A program made the position numbers and the translations under genes. A DNA stretch of 36,632 nt from Gammaproteobacteria bacterium (GTDB lineage Bacteria; Pseudomonadota; Gammaproteobacteria; Pseudomonadales; Halieaceae), in the NCBI GenBank assembly GCA_030426545.1, contig JAUHYL010000039.1:1-36632 (forward strand), in the 5' to 3' direction. This document shows positions 16,868 to 24,466 of the stretch, piece by piece. The notes beneath the pieces are model-generated. The model was given only the letters and a program-made list of their open reading frames with translations. It had not been told where the DNA came from and ran no database searches. Position 1 is the stretch's first letter. Each line of letters begins with the position of its first letter.

Positions 16868-16904
16868 CCAGACAAGTCTGCAGGGCGATTTGCGCCCTGT
16901 CTGG
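16868..16904. promoter_or_regulatory. Nested inverted repeat in divergent promoter region
   Basis: CCAGAC (16868-16873) pairs with GTCTGG (16899-16904). Inside, AGGGCG (16882-16887) pairs with CGCCCT (16893-16898) around ATTTG. CAGAC also forms a local palindrome with GTCTG (16876-16880). The site is about 60-100 bp upstream of the reductase start and 170 bp upstream of the flavodoxin gene: an operator with three half-sites, or a leader hairpin of the reductase mRNA. Confidence 0.45.
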
Positions 16905-17071
16905 CGATGAAAGTGTCGAGAGATGTGGCGATCATTGCGGTACTGGCTCGGCGACACGGCAGGGTCGGAGCACGCAGGTAGGCGTGAGTCGCCCCGTTGC
17001 CTGACGTGTGCCATGGTTTATGCCAGTATGTGGCGCAGAGAGCATCCGCTTTTGCACGAGGAACGGGGCCG

Positions 17072-17527
17072 GTGAAGTCTTTGCTGATTGTGTATCACAG
17101 CCAGAGCGGTACCTGCGCACGGTTTGCCGCCGCTGTCGCGGGGGGCGCTGCGCGAGAGGAAAACATTGCTGTCACAGTGCGCCGGGCCTGGGACGCGGGT
17201 GTGTCAGACCTCGCGGCCGCCGATGGCGTGGTGTTGATCGCCGCCGAAAACTCCGGCGCGCTTAGCGGCGCTATGAAAGATTTTCTGGATCGCTGTTTTT
17301 ACCCCGCCATTCAGCGCGGCCTGGTCCTACCCTATGCGCTAGTGCTGAGTGCGGGTAACGACGGGCGGGGAGCGCAACGGCAAGCGGACCGTATCCTGTC
17401 GGGTATTCCTTTTACACGGGCAACGGAGACGCAGATTCTACGTGGCGAGTTTCGTGACGAGTACGCTGCCCGTAGCGAAGAGATCGGGCAGGCGTTTGCC
17501 GCCGGGCTGGCGATGGGAATATTCTAG
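17072..17527 (+). CDS. Flavodoxin-fold protein (NADPH-dependent FMN reductase-like)
   Basis: 151 residues from GTG 17072, chosen because GAGGA lies 9 nt upstream and VKSLLIVYHSQSGTC places the first beta strand and the FMN phosphate loop (SQSGTC, 10-15) at the N-terminus; an ATG-free extension to 16997 has no support. Residues about 53-72 (DGVVLIAAENSGALSGAMKD) match the second flavin loop of flavodoxin/NADPH-FMN reductases, with an Asn-Ser-Gly in place of the common Pro-Glu-Tyr. It probably carries FMN and passes electrons in the cytoplasm. The partner is unknown; the divergent reductase is a candidate. Confidence 0.75.
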   Translation: MKSLLIVYHSQSGTCARFAAAVAGGAAREENIAVTVRRAWDAGVSDLAAADGVVLIAAENSGALSGAMKDFLDRCFYPAIQRGLVLPYALVLSAGNDGRGAQRQADRILSGIPFTRATETQILRGEFRDEYAARSEEIGQAFAAGLAMGIF

Positions 17528-17541
17528 TTATCGCATTAATC

Positions 17542-17564
17542 AGAGGTGCCCCAGGGCCTCTTTG
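17542..17564 (+). terminator. Hairpin after the flavodoxin-fold gene
   Basis: AGAGG (17542-17546) pairs with CCTCT (17557-17561), with an inner GCC/GGC, and the stem runs into TTTG. It lies 15 nt after the stop codon and before the thioesterase gene. Confidence 0.42.
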
Positions 17565-17606
17565 AACACGATAGACAGTCTTCACAGGTGTCCCGGAGTA
17601 GTTGCA

Positions 17607-18098
17607 ATGAGCGCAGGCAGTGGCAGTGAAAGCGCAGCGATGGTGCCCGCAGAGTTTGACCCAATGCCGCAAGGTCTGGGGTTTATCGACGCGATCCAGC
17701 CTGTTTACAGACGGGTTCAGGACGCACAAGCCAGTTTCGGTTTGATCATCGATAAACAGCACACCAATACCATGGGTATCTGTCACGGCGGCGTGCTCAT
17801 GATGCTGGCCGATATGACTGCCGCTTCGGGCGTTAACCTGGCGCGCGGGGAGGTGGCGGGCAACCCGACCATCAATCTCAATATCGATTTCATCGCCGCG
17901 GCGAAACACGGTGAATGGCTGCAGGCGGATTCCGAGGAAGTAAGCCTGAAACGACGCTTTGGTTTCTGTCGCGGCACACTGCATACCGCGCGCGGCGTGG
18001 TGGCGCGTTTCAGTGGCACGTTTTACTTTCCTGATCACGACGGTATGTGGAAGGACGGCAAGAAGACGGCAAGCGCGTTGTTCCGTGATAACAGCTAG
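17607..18098 (+). CDS. Hot-dog fold thioesterase, PaaI-like
   Basis: 163 residues from ATG 17607 with CGGAG 9 nt upstream. The hot-dog core carries the PaaI/4HBT motif CHGGVLMMLADMTA (H60-G-G, catalytic D69), followed by the beta-sheet residues NPTINLNIDFIAAAKHGEWL. Such proteins hydrolyse acyl-CoA or aryl-CoA thioesters; the exact acyl chain is open. The gene runs 14 nt into the following serine hydrolase gene, so the two are probably translated together. With the two CoA ligases upstream it fits control of intracellular CoA-ester pools. Confidence 0.85.
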   Translation: MSAGSGSESAAMVPAEFDPMPQGLGFIDAIQPVYRRVQDAQASFGLIIDKQHTNTMGICHGGVLMMLADMTAASGVNLARGEVAGNPTINLNIDFIAAAKHGEWLQADSEEVSLKRRFGFCRGTLHTARGVVARFSGTFYFPDHDGMWKDGKKTASALFRDNS

Positions 18099-19305
18099 CG
18101 CGCTGGTCCGTAAACCCTTGCTCAAGGTTGCTGCCGTTATCGCACACTGTCTGGCCCACCGCGGGCGTTTGTGCCGCAGCGCGTGGTTGGCGGGTCTGCT
18201 GGCTTGCAGCGTGATACCGCAATTGGCGGCACGCGATATCACTGGCGCACAGGCTCACGCCGAGAAACTCGTTCACGCCGTAGCGCCGGGCCATGCACCG
18301 GGCGCAGCCGTGGTGGTGCTGCATGCCGGCAAGCCATTGGCATCAGCCGCCGCGGGTTGGGCCGATCCGTCAAGGGACGTTCCGATGACCGCGGAAACGC
18401 CGCTGCGCATCGCGAGCGTCACCAAACCCTATGTGGCAGCCACGTTGCTGCGGCTGGCGGATCAAACCGGTACGTCGCTCGATGCGCTGCTGGCGCCACT
18501 GCTGCCTCAACGCTCAAGACAGGCCCTGTTGGAAGGCGGGTTTGCGCTGGATGCGATCACGCTGCGCCAGGTGCTCAGCCATACGGCTGGTTTGCCCAGC
18601 CATTCATCATCGCTTTACTACAAAGCCATCTCTTTCCTGTTTCGCGGTTGGGAATGGAGTGCAGCCGACCAGGTGCGCCTTATGGCCGGCGCCGGTGGCC
18701 CGTTGTCCAGACCAGGCGAACGCTATCGTTACTCTGACACCGGCTACGTACTGCTGGGGCAGGTGGTGGAAACACTTTCCGGCAAAGCCCTGCACGCAGC
18801 TGTCCGCGAGCAGGTAGATTATCGGGCGAATGGCCTCAGCCAGACCTGGTGGGATCACTTCGAGCAGCCACCGGCCGGTTCGCTGCCGCGCGCGCGGCAG
18901 TATCTGTCCGGGTGGGACATCAGTGGACTGAACGCCACAAGGGATTTGTACGGCGGTGGCGGACTGGTGGCCAGTACGCGGGATATGGCGCGTTTCTTTG
19001 CTGCACTGTTCAGCCCGGCAAATGAAGGCGGACAGATTTTCCGCAGCCCGGCGCTGTTGAATGAAATGGTGAGCGCAAAGCGATTACCTGCGCACAGCGC
19101 GTATCGTCTGGGCGTGAGGGTGGGAGACATCCGCGGTGTTGCCGCGTATCGGCATGTGGGAATCTGGGGCACGTTGGCCATTCATCTGCCGGAACAGGAT
19201 ATTTCGATCGGCGTTGCCGTCACAGAGCGCGAGGCTATTCCGGTAATGCGCGAGGCAGTTGCGGACTTGATCGCTGGATTGACCGCGCCATCGGGTAATC
19301 GTTGA
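18085..19305 (+). CDS. Beta-lactamase-fold serine hydrolase (class C/EstB-like), secreted
   Basis: About 406 residues if started at GTG 18085, which overlaps the thioesterase stop by 14 nt; TTG 18118 is another option and no good ribosome-binding site decides. The N-terminus is basic (HRGRLCR) and followed by a hydrophobic stretch (SAWLAGLLACSVIPQLAA), a signal peptide or anchor. Active-site motifs: SVTK (S111, K114), Y216-S-D218 (YxN variant) and H357-V-G359 in place of KTG. These fit the esterase/DD-peptidase side of the family rather than a true beta-lactamase. Expected in the periplasm; substrate unknown. ORF continues in frame upstream to 17959 inside the thioesterase gene, which is not considered coding. 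Confidence 0.82.
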   Translation: MITASALVRKPLLKVAAVIAHCLAHRGRLCRSAWLAGLLACSVIPQLAARDITGAQAHAEKLVHAVAPGHAPGAAVVVLHAGKPLASAAAGWADPSRDVPMTAETPLRIASVTKPYVAATLLRLADQTGTSLDALLAPLLPQRSRQALLEGGFALDAITLRQVLSHTAGLPSHSSSLYYKAISFLFRGWEWSAADQVRLMAGAGGPLSRPGERYRYSDTGYVLLGQVVETLSGKALHAAVREQVDYRANGLSQTWWDHFEQPPAGSLPRARQYLSGWDISGLNATRDLYGGGGLVASTRDMARFFAALFSPANEGGQIFRSPALLNEMVSAKRLPAHSAYRLGVRVGDIRGVAAYRHVGIWGTLAIHLPEQDISIGVAVTEREAIPVMREAVADLIAGLTAPSGNR

Positions 19306-19385
19306 GCCAATCTCAAGGCTGCGCGCGGGAAAAGGTGAGTGACGTGATGTGCAACATAATTGACACTGCTGCTGCCTATCGAACG

Positions 19386-19420
19386 CCTGCAGTGGTATAA
19401 GGCAGTCTGCCCACTGCAGG
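19386..19420. repeat. 10-bp inverted repeat upstream of the LysE-type gene
   Basis: CCTGCAGTGG (19386-19395) and CCACTGCAGG (19411-19420) are perfect arms with a 15-nt spacer, ending 25 nt before the ATG at 19446. It can act as an operator or as a hairpin in the leader mRNA. Confidence 0.5.
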
Positions 19421-19445
19421 GTAAGCGAATGGAACAGGTGGACAT

Positions 19446-20060
19446 ATGCTGAGTGCAGAATTTCTGATGACGTCGCTGGTCGTGGTACTGATCCCTGGTA
19501 CCGGTGTCATTTACACGTTGTCAGTGGGCCTGCTGCAGGGTAAGCGCGCCAGTTTTTTCGCCGCGCTGGGGTGCACGCTCGGTATTGTGCCCTCGTTGCT
19601 CGCCTGCATTTTTGGTCTGGCAGTGATCATGCACACCAGTGCGCTGGCGTTTCAGGTGATCAAGTACATTGGCGTCGTCTATTTGCTCTATCTGGCATGG
19701 GCCATGTGGCGCGAAAGTGCGCCGATTAACCTGGAGGGCACGCAGGGCCCCATTGATGCGCTGGCGATAGCGCTGCGCGGCTTTCTCATCAACATCCTGA
19801 ACCCGAAGCTGACCTTGTTTTTCCTCGCGTTCCTGCCGCAATTCATTCCCGCGGATGCAGCCGCTCCACTGCTCAACATGCTGGCGCTGGGTGGCGTATT
19901 TATGCTGATGACGCTGCTGGTGTTTATTCTGTACGGCTGTCTCGCGGACGCGTTTCGCGGGCATGTGGTCGAATCGCCGCTGGCGGCACGAGTCATACAA
20001 CGTACCTTTGCCGCCAGCTTTGCGGCGCTGGCGACAAAACTGGCACTGACCGATCGATAG
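19446..20060 (+). CDS. LysE/RhtB-family amino-acid (or metabolite) exporter
   Basis: 204 residues, typical for the family, with five to six hydrophobic segments. The conserved first-helix region VVVLIPGTGVIYTLSVGLLQG (the PGP motif appears as PGT) and NPKLTLFFLAFLPQF (about 118-132) are characteristic marks. AGGTGG lies 5 nt upstream of the ATG. Members export lysine, threonine, homoserine lactone or other small molecules across the inner membrane; the cargo is not predictable here. It converges on the LysR gene with a 41-nt gap, and an inverted repeat sits just upstream. Confidence 0.87.
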   Translation: MLSAEFLMTSLVVVLIPGTGVIYTLSVGLLQGKRASFFAALGCTLGIVPSLLACIFGLAVIMHTSALAFQVIKYIGVVYLLYLAWAMWRESAPINLEGTQGPIDALAIALRGFLINILNPKLTLFFLAFLPQFIPADAAAPLLNMLALGGVFMLMTLLVFILYGCLADAFRGHVVESPLAARVIQRTFAASFAALATKLALTDR

Positions 20061-20101
20061 CGGGCCGCACTACCTAACAGCTGACGGCCGGGTTCACAGG
20101 C

Positions 20102-20980
20102 TCAGCGCGGCTCCCCAAACGCCTCCAACACTTCGATAAACGCCCTGGCCGCCCGCGACAGTCGCCGGCCTTCGTGATAGATCACACCCAGTGTTCTGCC
20201 GACCACCACGTCGTCCACCGGTAGGGGCGCCAGCGTGTCATCCAGCATGGAGCGGGGGAGCACGGTCCAGCCCAGTCCTACCGAGGCCATCATGCGAATG
20301 GTTTCCAGGTAGTTGGTGGCGATGGAAATTTCCAGCGGCAGATCGTGACTGTCGAACAGGCGTTTCACGATTTGCCCCGTGTAGGTGTTCAGGCCCGGCA
20401 GGATCGCCGGAAGCGCCGCCAGTGCGGGCAGGCTCAGCGAGGCTTGTTGCGTCAGTTCATGCCCCGCCTGCACCATGAAATCCAGCGGGTCGGGCCAGAT
20501 AGGCCGGGCGATAATGTGCCCGACGTCCTCAGGGGCCAGTGTCACTACCGCCAGTTCACTGTCTCCTTTCAGGGTGAGGTCATAGGCCTGCTCTGAATCC
20601 ATGAAATCAATGTCGATATGCACCCCCGCGTAGCGCGCGCTGAAGTCGCTCAACACCGGCGGCAGCCGGTGCAGGCCGATGTGGTGACTGGTCGCCAGGC
20701 GCAGTTGGCCCGAGACCTCACCGGACAGGTCGCGCACCGAGCGCTCGGCCGCCTGCAGTTCAAGCTGCACGGATTTGGCGTGGGGGAGGAGGGCGCGACC
20801 GGCCTCGGTGAGTGTCACCCTGCGACCAATGCGGTCAAACAGCGCCGCACCCAGCTCGTCTTCCAGCTGCGCGATGCGTTTGCTCACGGCAGGCTGGGTC
20901 AGGTGCAGGCGCTGCCCGGCGAGCGAAAAGGATCCGGACTCGGCAATTTCCAGGAAGGCCTTCAGGTTTTGAATGTCCAC
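20102..20980 (-). CDS. LysR-family transcriptional regulator, divergent from leuC
   Basis: 292 residues, start GTG 20980. N-terminal winged HTH with FSLAGQRLHLTQPAVSKRIA (18-37), linker helix, then a type 2 periplasmic-binding-like effector domain (about 90-290). It is transcribed away from leuC with a LysR-type T-N11-A inverted repeat six bases before its own start, so it is likely the regulator of leuCD (and of itself), as LeuO-like or leucine-responsive LysR proteins are in pseudomonads. The effector is probably a leucine-pathway intermediate; this is inference. It could be unrelated to leucine and only share the promoter region. Confidence 0.88.
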   Translation of the reverse strand: MDIQNLKAFLEIAESGSFSLAGQRLHLTQPAVSKRIAQLEDELGAALFDRIGRRVTLTEAGRALLPHAKSVQLELQAAERSVRDLSGEVSGQLRLATSHHIGLHRLPPVLSDFSARYAGVHIDIDFMDSEQAYDLTLKGDSELAVVTLAPEDVGHIIARPIWPDPLDFMVQAGHELTQQASLSLPALAALPAILPGLNTYTGQIVKRLFDSHDLPLEISIATNYLETIRMMASVGLGWTVLPRSMLDDTLAPLPVDDVVVGRTLGVIYHEGRRLSRAARAFIEVLEAFGEPR

Positions 20981-20985
20981 TATCT

Positions 20986-21000
20986 ATTCCTAACAGGAAT
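20986..21000. promoter_or_regulatory. LysR-type operator (T-N11-A inverted repeat)
   Basis: ATTCCT (20986-20991), spacer AAC, AGGAAT (20995-21000). It fits the T-N11-A LysR motif (T20987, A20999), lies just upstream of the regulator's start and overlaps the leuC -35 region. Confidence 0.6.
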
Positions 21001-21018
21001 CATATAGATAAATATAAT
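20990..21018 (+). promoter_or_regulatory. leuC promoter
   Basis: Perfect -10 TATAAT (21013-21018), with CTAACA (20990-20995; 4 of 6 match) 17 bp upstream as -35. Transcription would start near 21025, giving a leader of about 67 nt before the ATG at 21092. No leucine-rich leader peptide is visible in it. Confidence 0.65.
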
Positions 21019-21091
21019 AGATTTGAGTTATCAAAACATCAAGATCATAATGCGTGCCAATCCAGAGAAAACCCTGCCCCGGAGGTACCCG

Positions 21092-22510
21092 ATGAGCGGA
21101 CAGACCCTGTATGACAAGTTGTGGCACAGCCACCTGGTTGAGCAGCGCGATGACGGCAGTGCGCTGATCTATATAGATCGCCAGTTAATCCACGAGGTGA
21201 CGTCGCCCCAGGCCTTCGAAGGTCTGCGCCTGTCCGGTCGCAAGCCATGGCGACGCGACGCCAATCTCGCTGTACCCGATCACAACGTGCCGACCGAGAA
21301 GAGCGAGCGCGAGGGTGGCATCGACGGCATCATCGACCCAATCTCGCGCCTGCAGGTGCAGACGCTGGACGACAACTGCAAGGACTTCGATATCTTCGAG
21401 TTCGAGATCAACGACAGGCGCCAGGGCATTGTGCATGTGGTGGGCCCCGAGCAGGGCGCCACATTGCCAGGCATGACGATTGTCTGCGGTGATTCGCATA
21501 CCTCTACGCACGGCGCCCTCGGTGCCCTCGCGCACGGCATTGGCACGTCCGAAGTTGAACATGTCATGGCTACCCAGTGCCTTGTGCAGCAGAAAATGAA
21601 GAACATGCTGGTGCGTGTCGACGGCACCTTGCAACCGGGAGTGACGGCCAAGGATGTTGTGCTGGCCATCATCGGTGAAATTGGCACCGCCGGCGGCACG
21701 GGTTACGCCATCGAATTTGGCGGCGATGTCATTCGCGCCCTGAGCATGGAAGGGCGCATGACCGTGTGCAACATGGCCATCGAGGCCGGTGCCCGCGCCG
21801 GCATGATTGCGGTCGATGAGAAAACGATTGAGTACGTAGAAGGCCGTCCCTACGCGCCAACGGGTGAAGCCTGGCAACGAGCGGTGGAAGCCTGGCGTGA
21901 GCTTCACAGCGATGACGACGCGGTGTTCGACCGCGTCGTAGAGCTGAAAGCGGAGGATATAAAGCCGCAGGTTACCTGGGGTACCTCGCCCGAAATGGTG
22001 TTGCCCGTTGACGGCACAGTGCCAGACCCGGCCAACGCGCAGACCGGCTCTGAGCGTGAGGCGATCAGCCGTGCGCTGGAGTACATGGGGCTCCGGGCAG
22101 GGCAGGCCATTACCGACATCAAGCTGGACAAGGTGTTCATCGGCTCCTGCACCAATTCGCGCATCGAGGATTTGCGCGCCGCTGCCGCGGTTGTGAAAGG
22201 CCGGAAAGTAGCCGATAGCATCAAGCTGGCGATGGTGGTACCCGGTTCCGGCAGGGTAAAGGAGCAGGCGGAGCAGGAAGGCCTGCACGAGGTGTTTATC
22301 GAGGCGGGGCTTGAATGGCGTGAGCCGGGGTGTTCCATGTGCCTGGCCATGAATTCGGACAAGCTCGGGGCCGGTGAGCACTGCGCTTCTACGTCAAATC
22401 GTAATTTTGAAGGGCGTCAGGGATTTGGTGGTCGCACCCACCTGGTCAGCCCGGCGATGGCGGCAGCAGCGGCGGTGACAGGCCACTTTGTAGACGTGCG
22501 TGACTGGTAG
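21092..22510 (+). CDS. leuC: 3-isopropylmalate dehydratase large subunit
   Basis: 472 residues from ATG 21092, chosen for the strong GGAGG 6 nt upstream and because the extension to 21023 would overlap the promoter. Aconitase-family motifs: DHNVPT and [12 protein letters not shown]. The [4Fe-4S] cysteines are C353 (IGSCTNSR), C414 and C417 (GCSMCLAMN). With LeuD it isomerises 2- to 3-isopropylmalate in leucine synthesis. It lies 12 nt upstream of leuD. The LysR gene is divergent. Confidence 0.98.
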   Translation: MSGQTLYDKLWHSHLVEQRDDGSALIYIDRQLIHEVTSPQAFEGLRLSGRKPWRRDANLAVPDHNVPTEKSEREGGIDGIIDPISRLQVQTLDDNCKDFDIFEFEINDRRQGIVHVVGPEQGATLPGMTIVCGDSHTSTHGALGALAHGIGTSEVEHVMATQCLVQQKMKNMLVRVDGTLQPGVTAKDVVLAIIGEIGTAGGTGYAIEFGGDVIRALSMEGRMTVCNMAIEAGARAGMIAVDEKTIEYVEGRPYAPTGEAWQRAVEAWRELHSDDDAVFDRVVELKAEDIKPQVTWGTSPEMVLPVDGTVPDPANAQTGSEREAISRALEYMGLRAGQAITDIKLDKVFIGSCTNSRIEDLRAAAAVVKGRKVADSIKLAMVVPGSGRVKEQAEQEGLHEVFIEAGLEWREPGCSMCLAMNSDKLGAGEHCASTSNRNFEGRQGFGGRTHLVSPAMAAAAAVTGHFVDVRDW

Positions 22511-22522
22511 GAGAACAGGACA

Positions 22523-23170
22523 ATGAAAAGTTTTACAACCGTACAGGGCATCGCCGCGCCGATGGATCGCGCCAATGTCGACACGGATTTGATCATCCCC
22601 AAGCAGTTTCTCAAGTCGATCAAACGCAGCGGCTTCGGCCCCAACCTGTTTGACGAGTTGCGCTACCTCGACCAGGGCGAGCCCGGACAGGATTGCAGCG
22701 ATCGTCCTGTCAACGAGGACTTCCCGCTGAATCATGCGCGTTACCAGGGTGCGTCCATACTCCTGGCACGCGAAAACTTTGGCTGCGGTTCCAGCCGTGA
22801 ACACGCGCCCTGGGCGCTGGACGACTATGGCTTTCGCTGCATTATTGCGCCGAGCTTTGCGGACATTTTTTACAACAACTGCTTCAAGAACGGCATTCTG
22901 CCGATCGAACTTGACGAGGCGATTGTCAGCCGCCTGTTCGAGGAGATGTACGCGAACGAGGGCTATGCGTTGACCGTCGATCTCGAGCGCCAGTTGATCG
23001 TGACGCCTTCCGCTGAGGAGATTGCGTTCGATGTGGATGGCTTCCGCAAGCACTGCCTGCTCAATGGTCTGGATGATATCGGTCTGACACTGGAGAGCGC
23101 TGAGAAGATTCGCGAGTTTGAGGCGCGCTGGCGTGACCAGTCGCCCTGGCTGTTCGGCAAGCTTGCCTAG
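22523..23170 (+). CDS. leuD: 3-isopropylmalate dehydratase small subunit
   Basis: 215 residues, normal length; GGAG 9 nt upstream of the ATG. Swivel-domain marks of the family: [19 protein letters not shown]-type PLNHARYQG, and the active-site [16 protein letters not shown] near residue 85-100. Forms the isomerase with LeuC. leuB would be expected next but is not found before asd. Confidence 0.97.
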   Translation: MKSFTTVQGIAAPMDRANVDTDLIIPKQFLKSIKRSGFGPNLFDELRYLDQGEPGQDCSDRPVNEDFPLNHARYQGASILLARENFGCGSSREHAPWALDDYGFRCIIAPSFADIFYNNCFKNGILPIELDEAIVSRLFEEMYANEGYALTVDLERQLIVTPSAEEIAFDVDGFRKHCLLNGLDDIGLTLESAEKIREFEARWRDQSPWLFGKLA

Positions 23171-23223
23171 CGCGGGTTGGGCAGGCACACGAATCGCAAC
23201 TGACATCGAAAAGGAAATGAAAC

Positions 23224-24249
23224 ATGAGTGGTGAGTACGATGTGGCGGTAGTCGGCGCGACTGGCGCGGTTGGCGAAGTCATGATCGATATCCTCGAACA
23301 GCGGGACTTCCCGGTGCGTAATCTGTATCCGCTCGCCAGCAGTCGCTCGGCGGGTAAGAGCATCATGTTCCGCGGCAGCGCGGTCAGAGTCACGGACCTC
23401 GCTGAGTTCGATTTTCAGCAGGCGCAGATCGGTCTGTTCTCCGCCGGCGGCAGCATTTCCGCCGAGTTCGCGCCGCGCGCGGCCCAGGCCGGTTGCGTGG
23501 TGGTGGATAACACCTCGCATTTTCGCCGTGAGGCGGACATCCCGCTGATCGTGCCCGAGGTCAATATCGAAGCGTTGGCTGGTTACACTGCGCGCAATAT
23601 CATCGCCAATCCCAACTGCTCGACCATACAGATGCTGGTTGCATTGAAGCCCATTTACGACGCGGTGGGCATAGAGCGCATCAACGTGGCCACCTACCAG
23701 GCGGTATCCGGCACGGGCAAGGAGGCCATCGAGGAACTGGCTGGCCAAACTGCCAGACTGCTCAATGGCAAAGAGCCCGAGTGCGCGGTTTACCCGAAGC
23801 AGATCGCCTTCAATGCCCTGCCGCAAATCGACACCTTCCAGGACAATGGCTATACCCGGGAGGAGATGAAGATGGTGTGGGAAACGCAGAAGATCTTTGG
23901 TGACTCGAGCATCCAGGTGAATCCCACCTGTGTGCGCATTCCGGTGTTCTTCGGCCATTCGGAGGCCGTGCATATAGAGACGGTAGACAAGCTGAGTGCC
24001 GCTGAGGCGCGCAGCCTGTTGGAGAATGCGCCTGGCGTCAGCGTTGTCGATGAGCGTGTGGATGGCGGTTATCCCACGGCGGTGAGCGAATCCGCGGGCA
24101 ATGATCCGGTGTTTGTGGGCCGCATCCGTGAGGATATCTCCCACCCGCGCGGCCTGAATTTCTGGATCGTGGCCGATAATGTACGCAAAGGCGCGGCACT
24201 GAATAGTGTGCAAATTGCCGAGAGCTTGGTATCGACTTATCTTGATTAA
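23224..24249 (+). CDS. asd: Aspartate-semialdehyde dehydrogenase
   Basis: 341 residues. Rossmann NADP motif VGATGAVGEVMI (10-21) with the downstream LASSRSAGK that binds the 2'-phosphate. Catalytic Cys132 lies in NPNCSTIQ, and the acid/base region is in YQAVSGTGK. The family version with PLASSRSAG matches the Asd2-type of pseudomonads and vibrios. It reduces aspartyl phosphate to the semialdehyde, the branch point to Lys, Thr, Met and diaminopimelate. GGAA 7 nt before the ATG; 53 nt after leuD, without terminator, so likely the end of a leuCD-asd operon. Confidence 0.97.
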   Translation: MSGEYDVAVVGATGAVGEVMIDILEQRDFPVRNLYPLASSRSAGKSIMFRGSAVRVTDLAEFDFQQAQIGLFSAGGSISAEFAPRAAQAGCVVVDNTSHFRREADIPLIVPEVNIEALAGYTARNIIANPNCSTIQMLVALKPIYDAVGIERINVATYQAVSGTGKEAIEELAGQTARLLNGKEPECAVYPKQIAFNALPQIDTFQDNGYTREEMKMVWETQKIFGDSSIQVNPTCVRIPVFFGHSEAVHIETVDKLSAAEARSLLENAPGVSVVDERVDGGYPTAVSESAGNDPVFVGRIREDISHPRGLNFWIVADNVRKGAALNSVQIAESLVSTYLD

Positions 24250-24253
24250 TGCA

Positions 24254-24323
24254 CCTTGTTACCGGATACTTGGAGCGTTATTCGGGGCATTGGAAGTGCA
24301 CGGAAGCACCAGCGTTAACAAGG
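24254..24323. repeat. Long-spaced inverted repeat after asd
   Basis: CCTTGTTA (24254-24261) and TAACAAGG (24316-24323), 54 nt apart, in the 217-bp gap between asd and fimV. It may fold into a long stem-loop at the 3' end of the asd mRNA. No T-tract follows. Confidence 0.3.
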
Positions 24324-24466
24324 CTTTAGGCCGATTCAGGCGCTTCTAACAGGGCTGGTCAGAGGCTGGATTTCAGGGCTGCCCGCCTTCTCAGTACACC
24401 CGATGTCGAGGCGCGCCTAGGGGAGGCGGGTCCGGATATTTGCTGCAAAAATAATAAGGGGCGGTT

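Noticed and set aside
18085-19305. True class C beta-lactamase (antibiotic resistance)
   Set aside because: YSD and HVG replace the usual YxN and KTG; this fits the esterase/peptidase-like branch, so no resistance claim is made.
21185-22381. 398-codon minus-strand frame inside leuC
   Set aside because: Shadow frame of a highly conserved gene; translation rich in His, Arg and Gln without motif.
23167-24213. 348-codon minus-strand frame inside asd
   Set aside because: Shadow frame antisense to asd.
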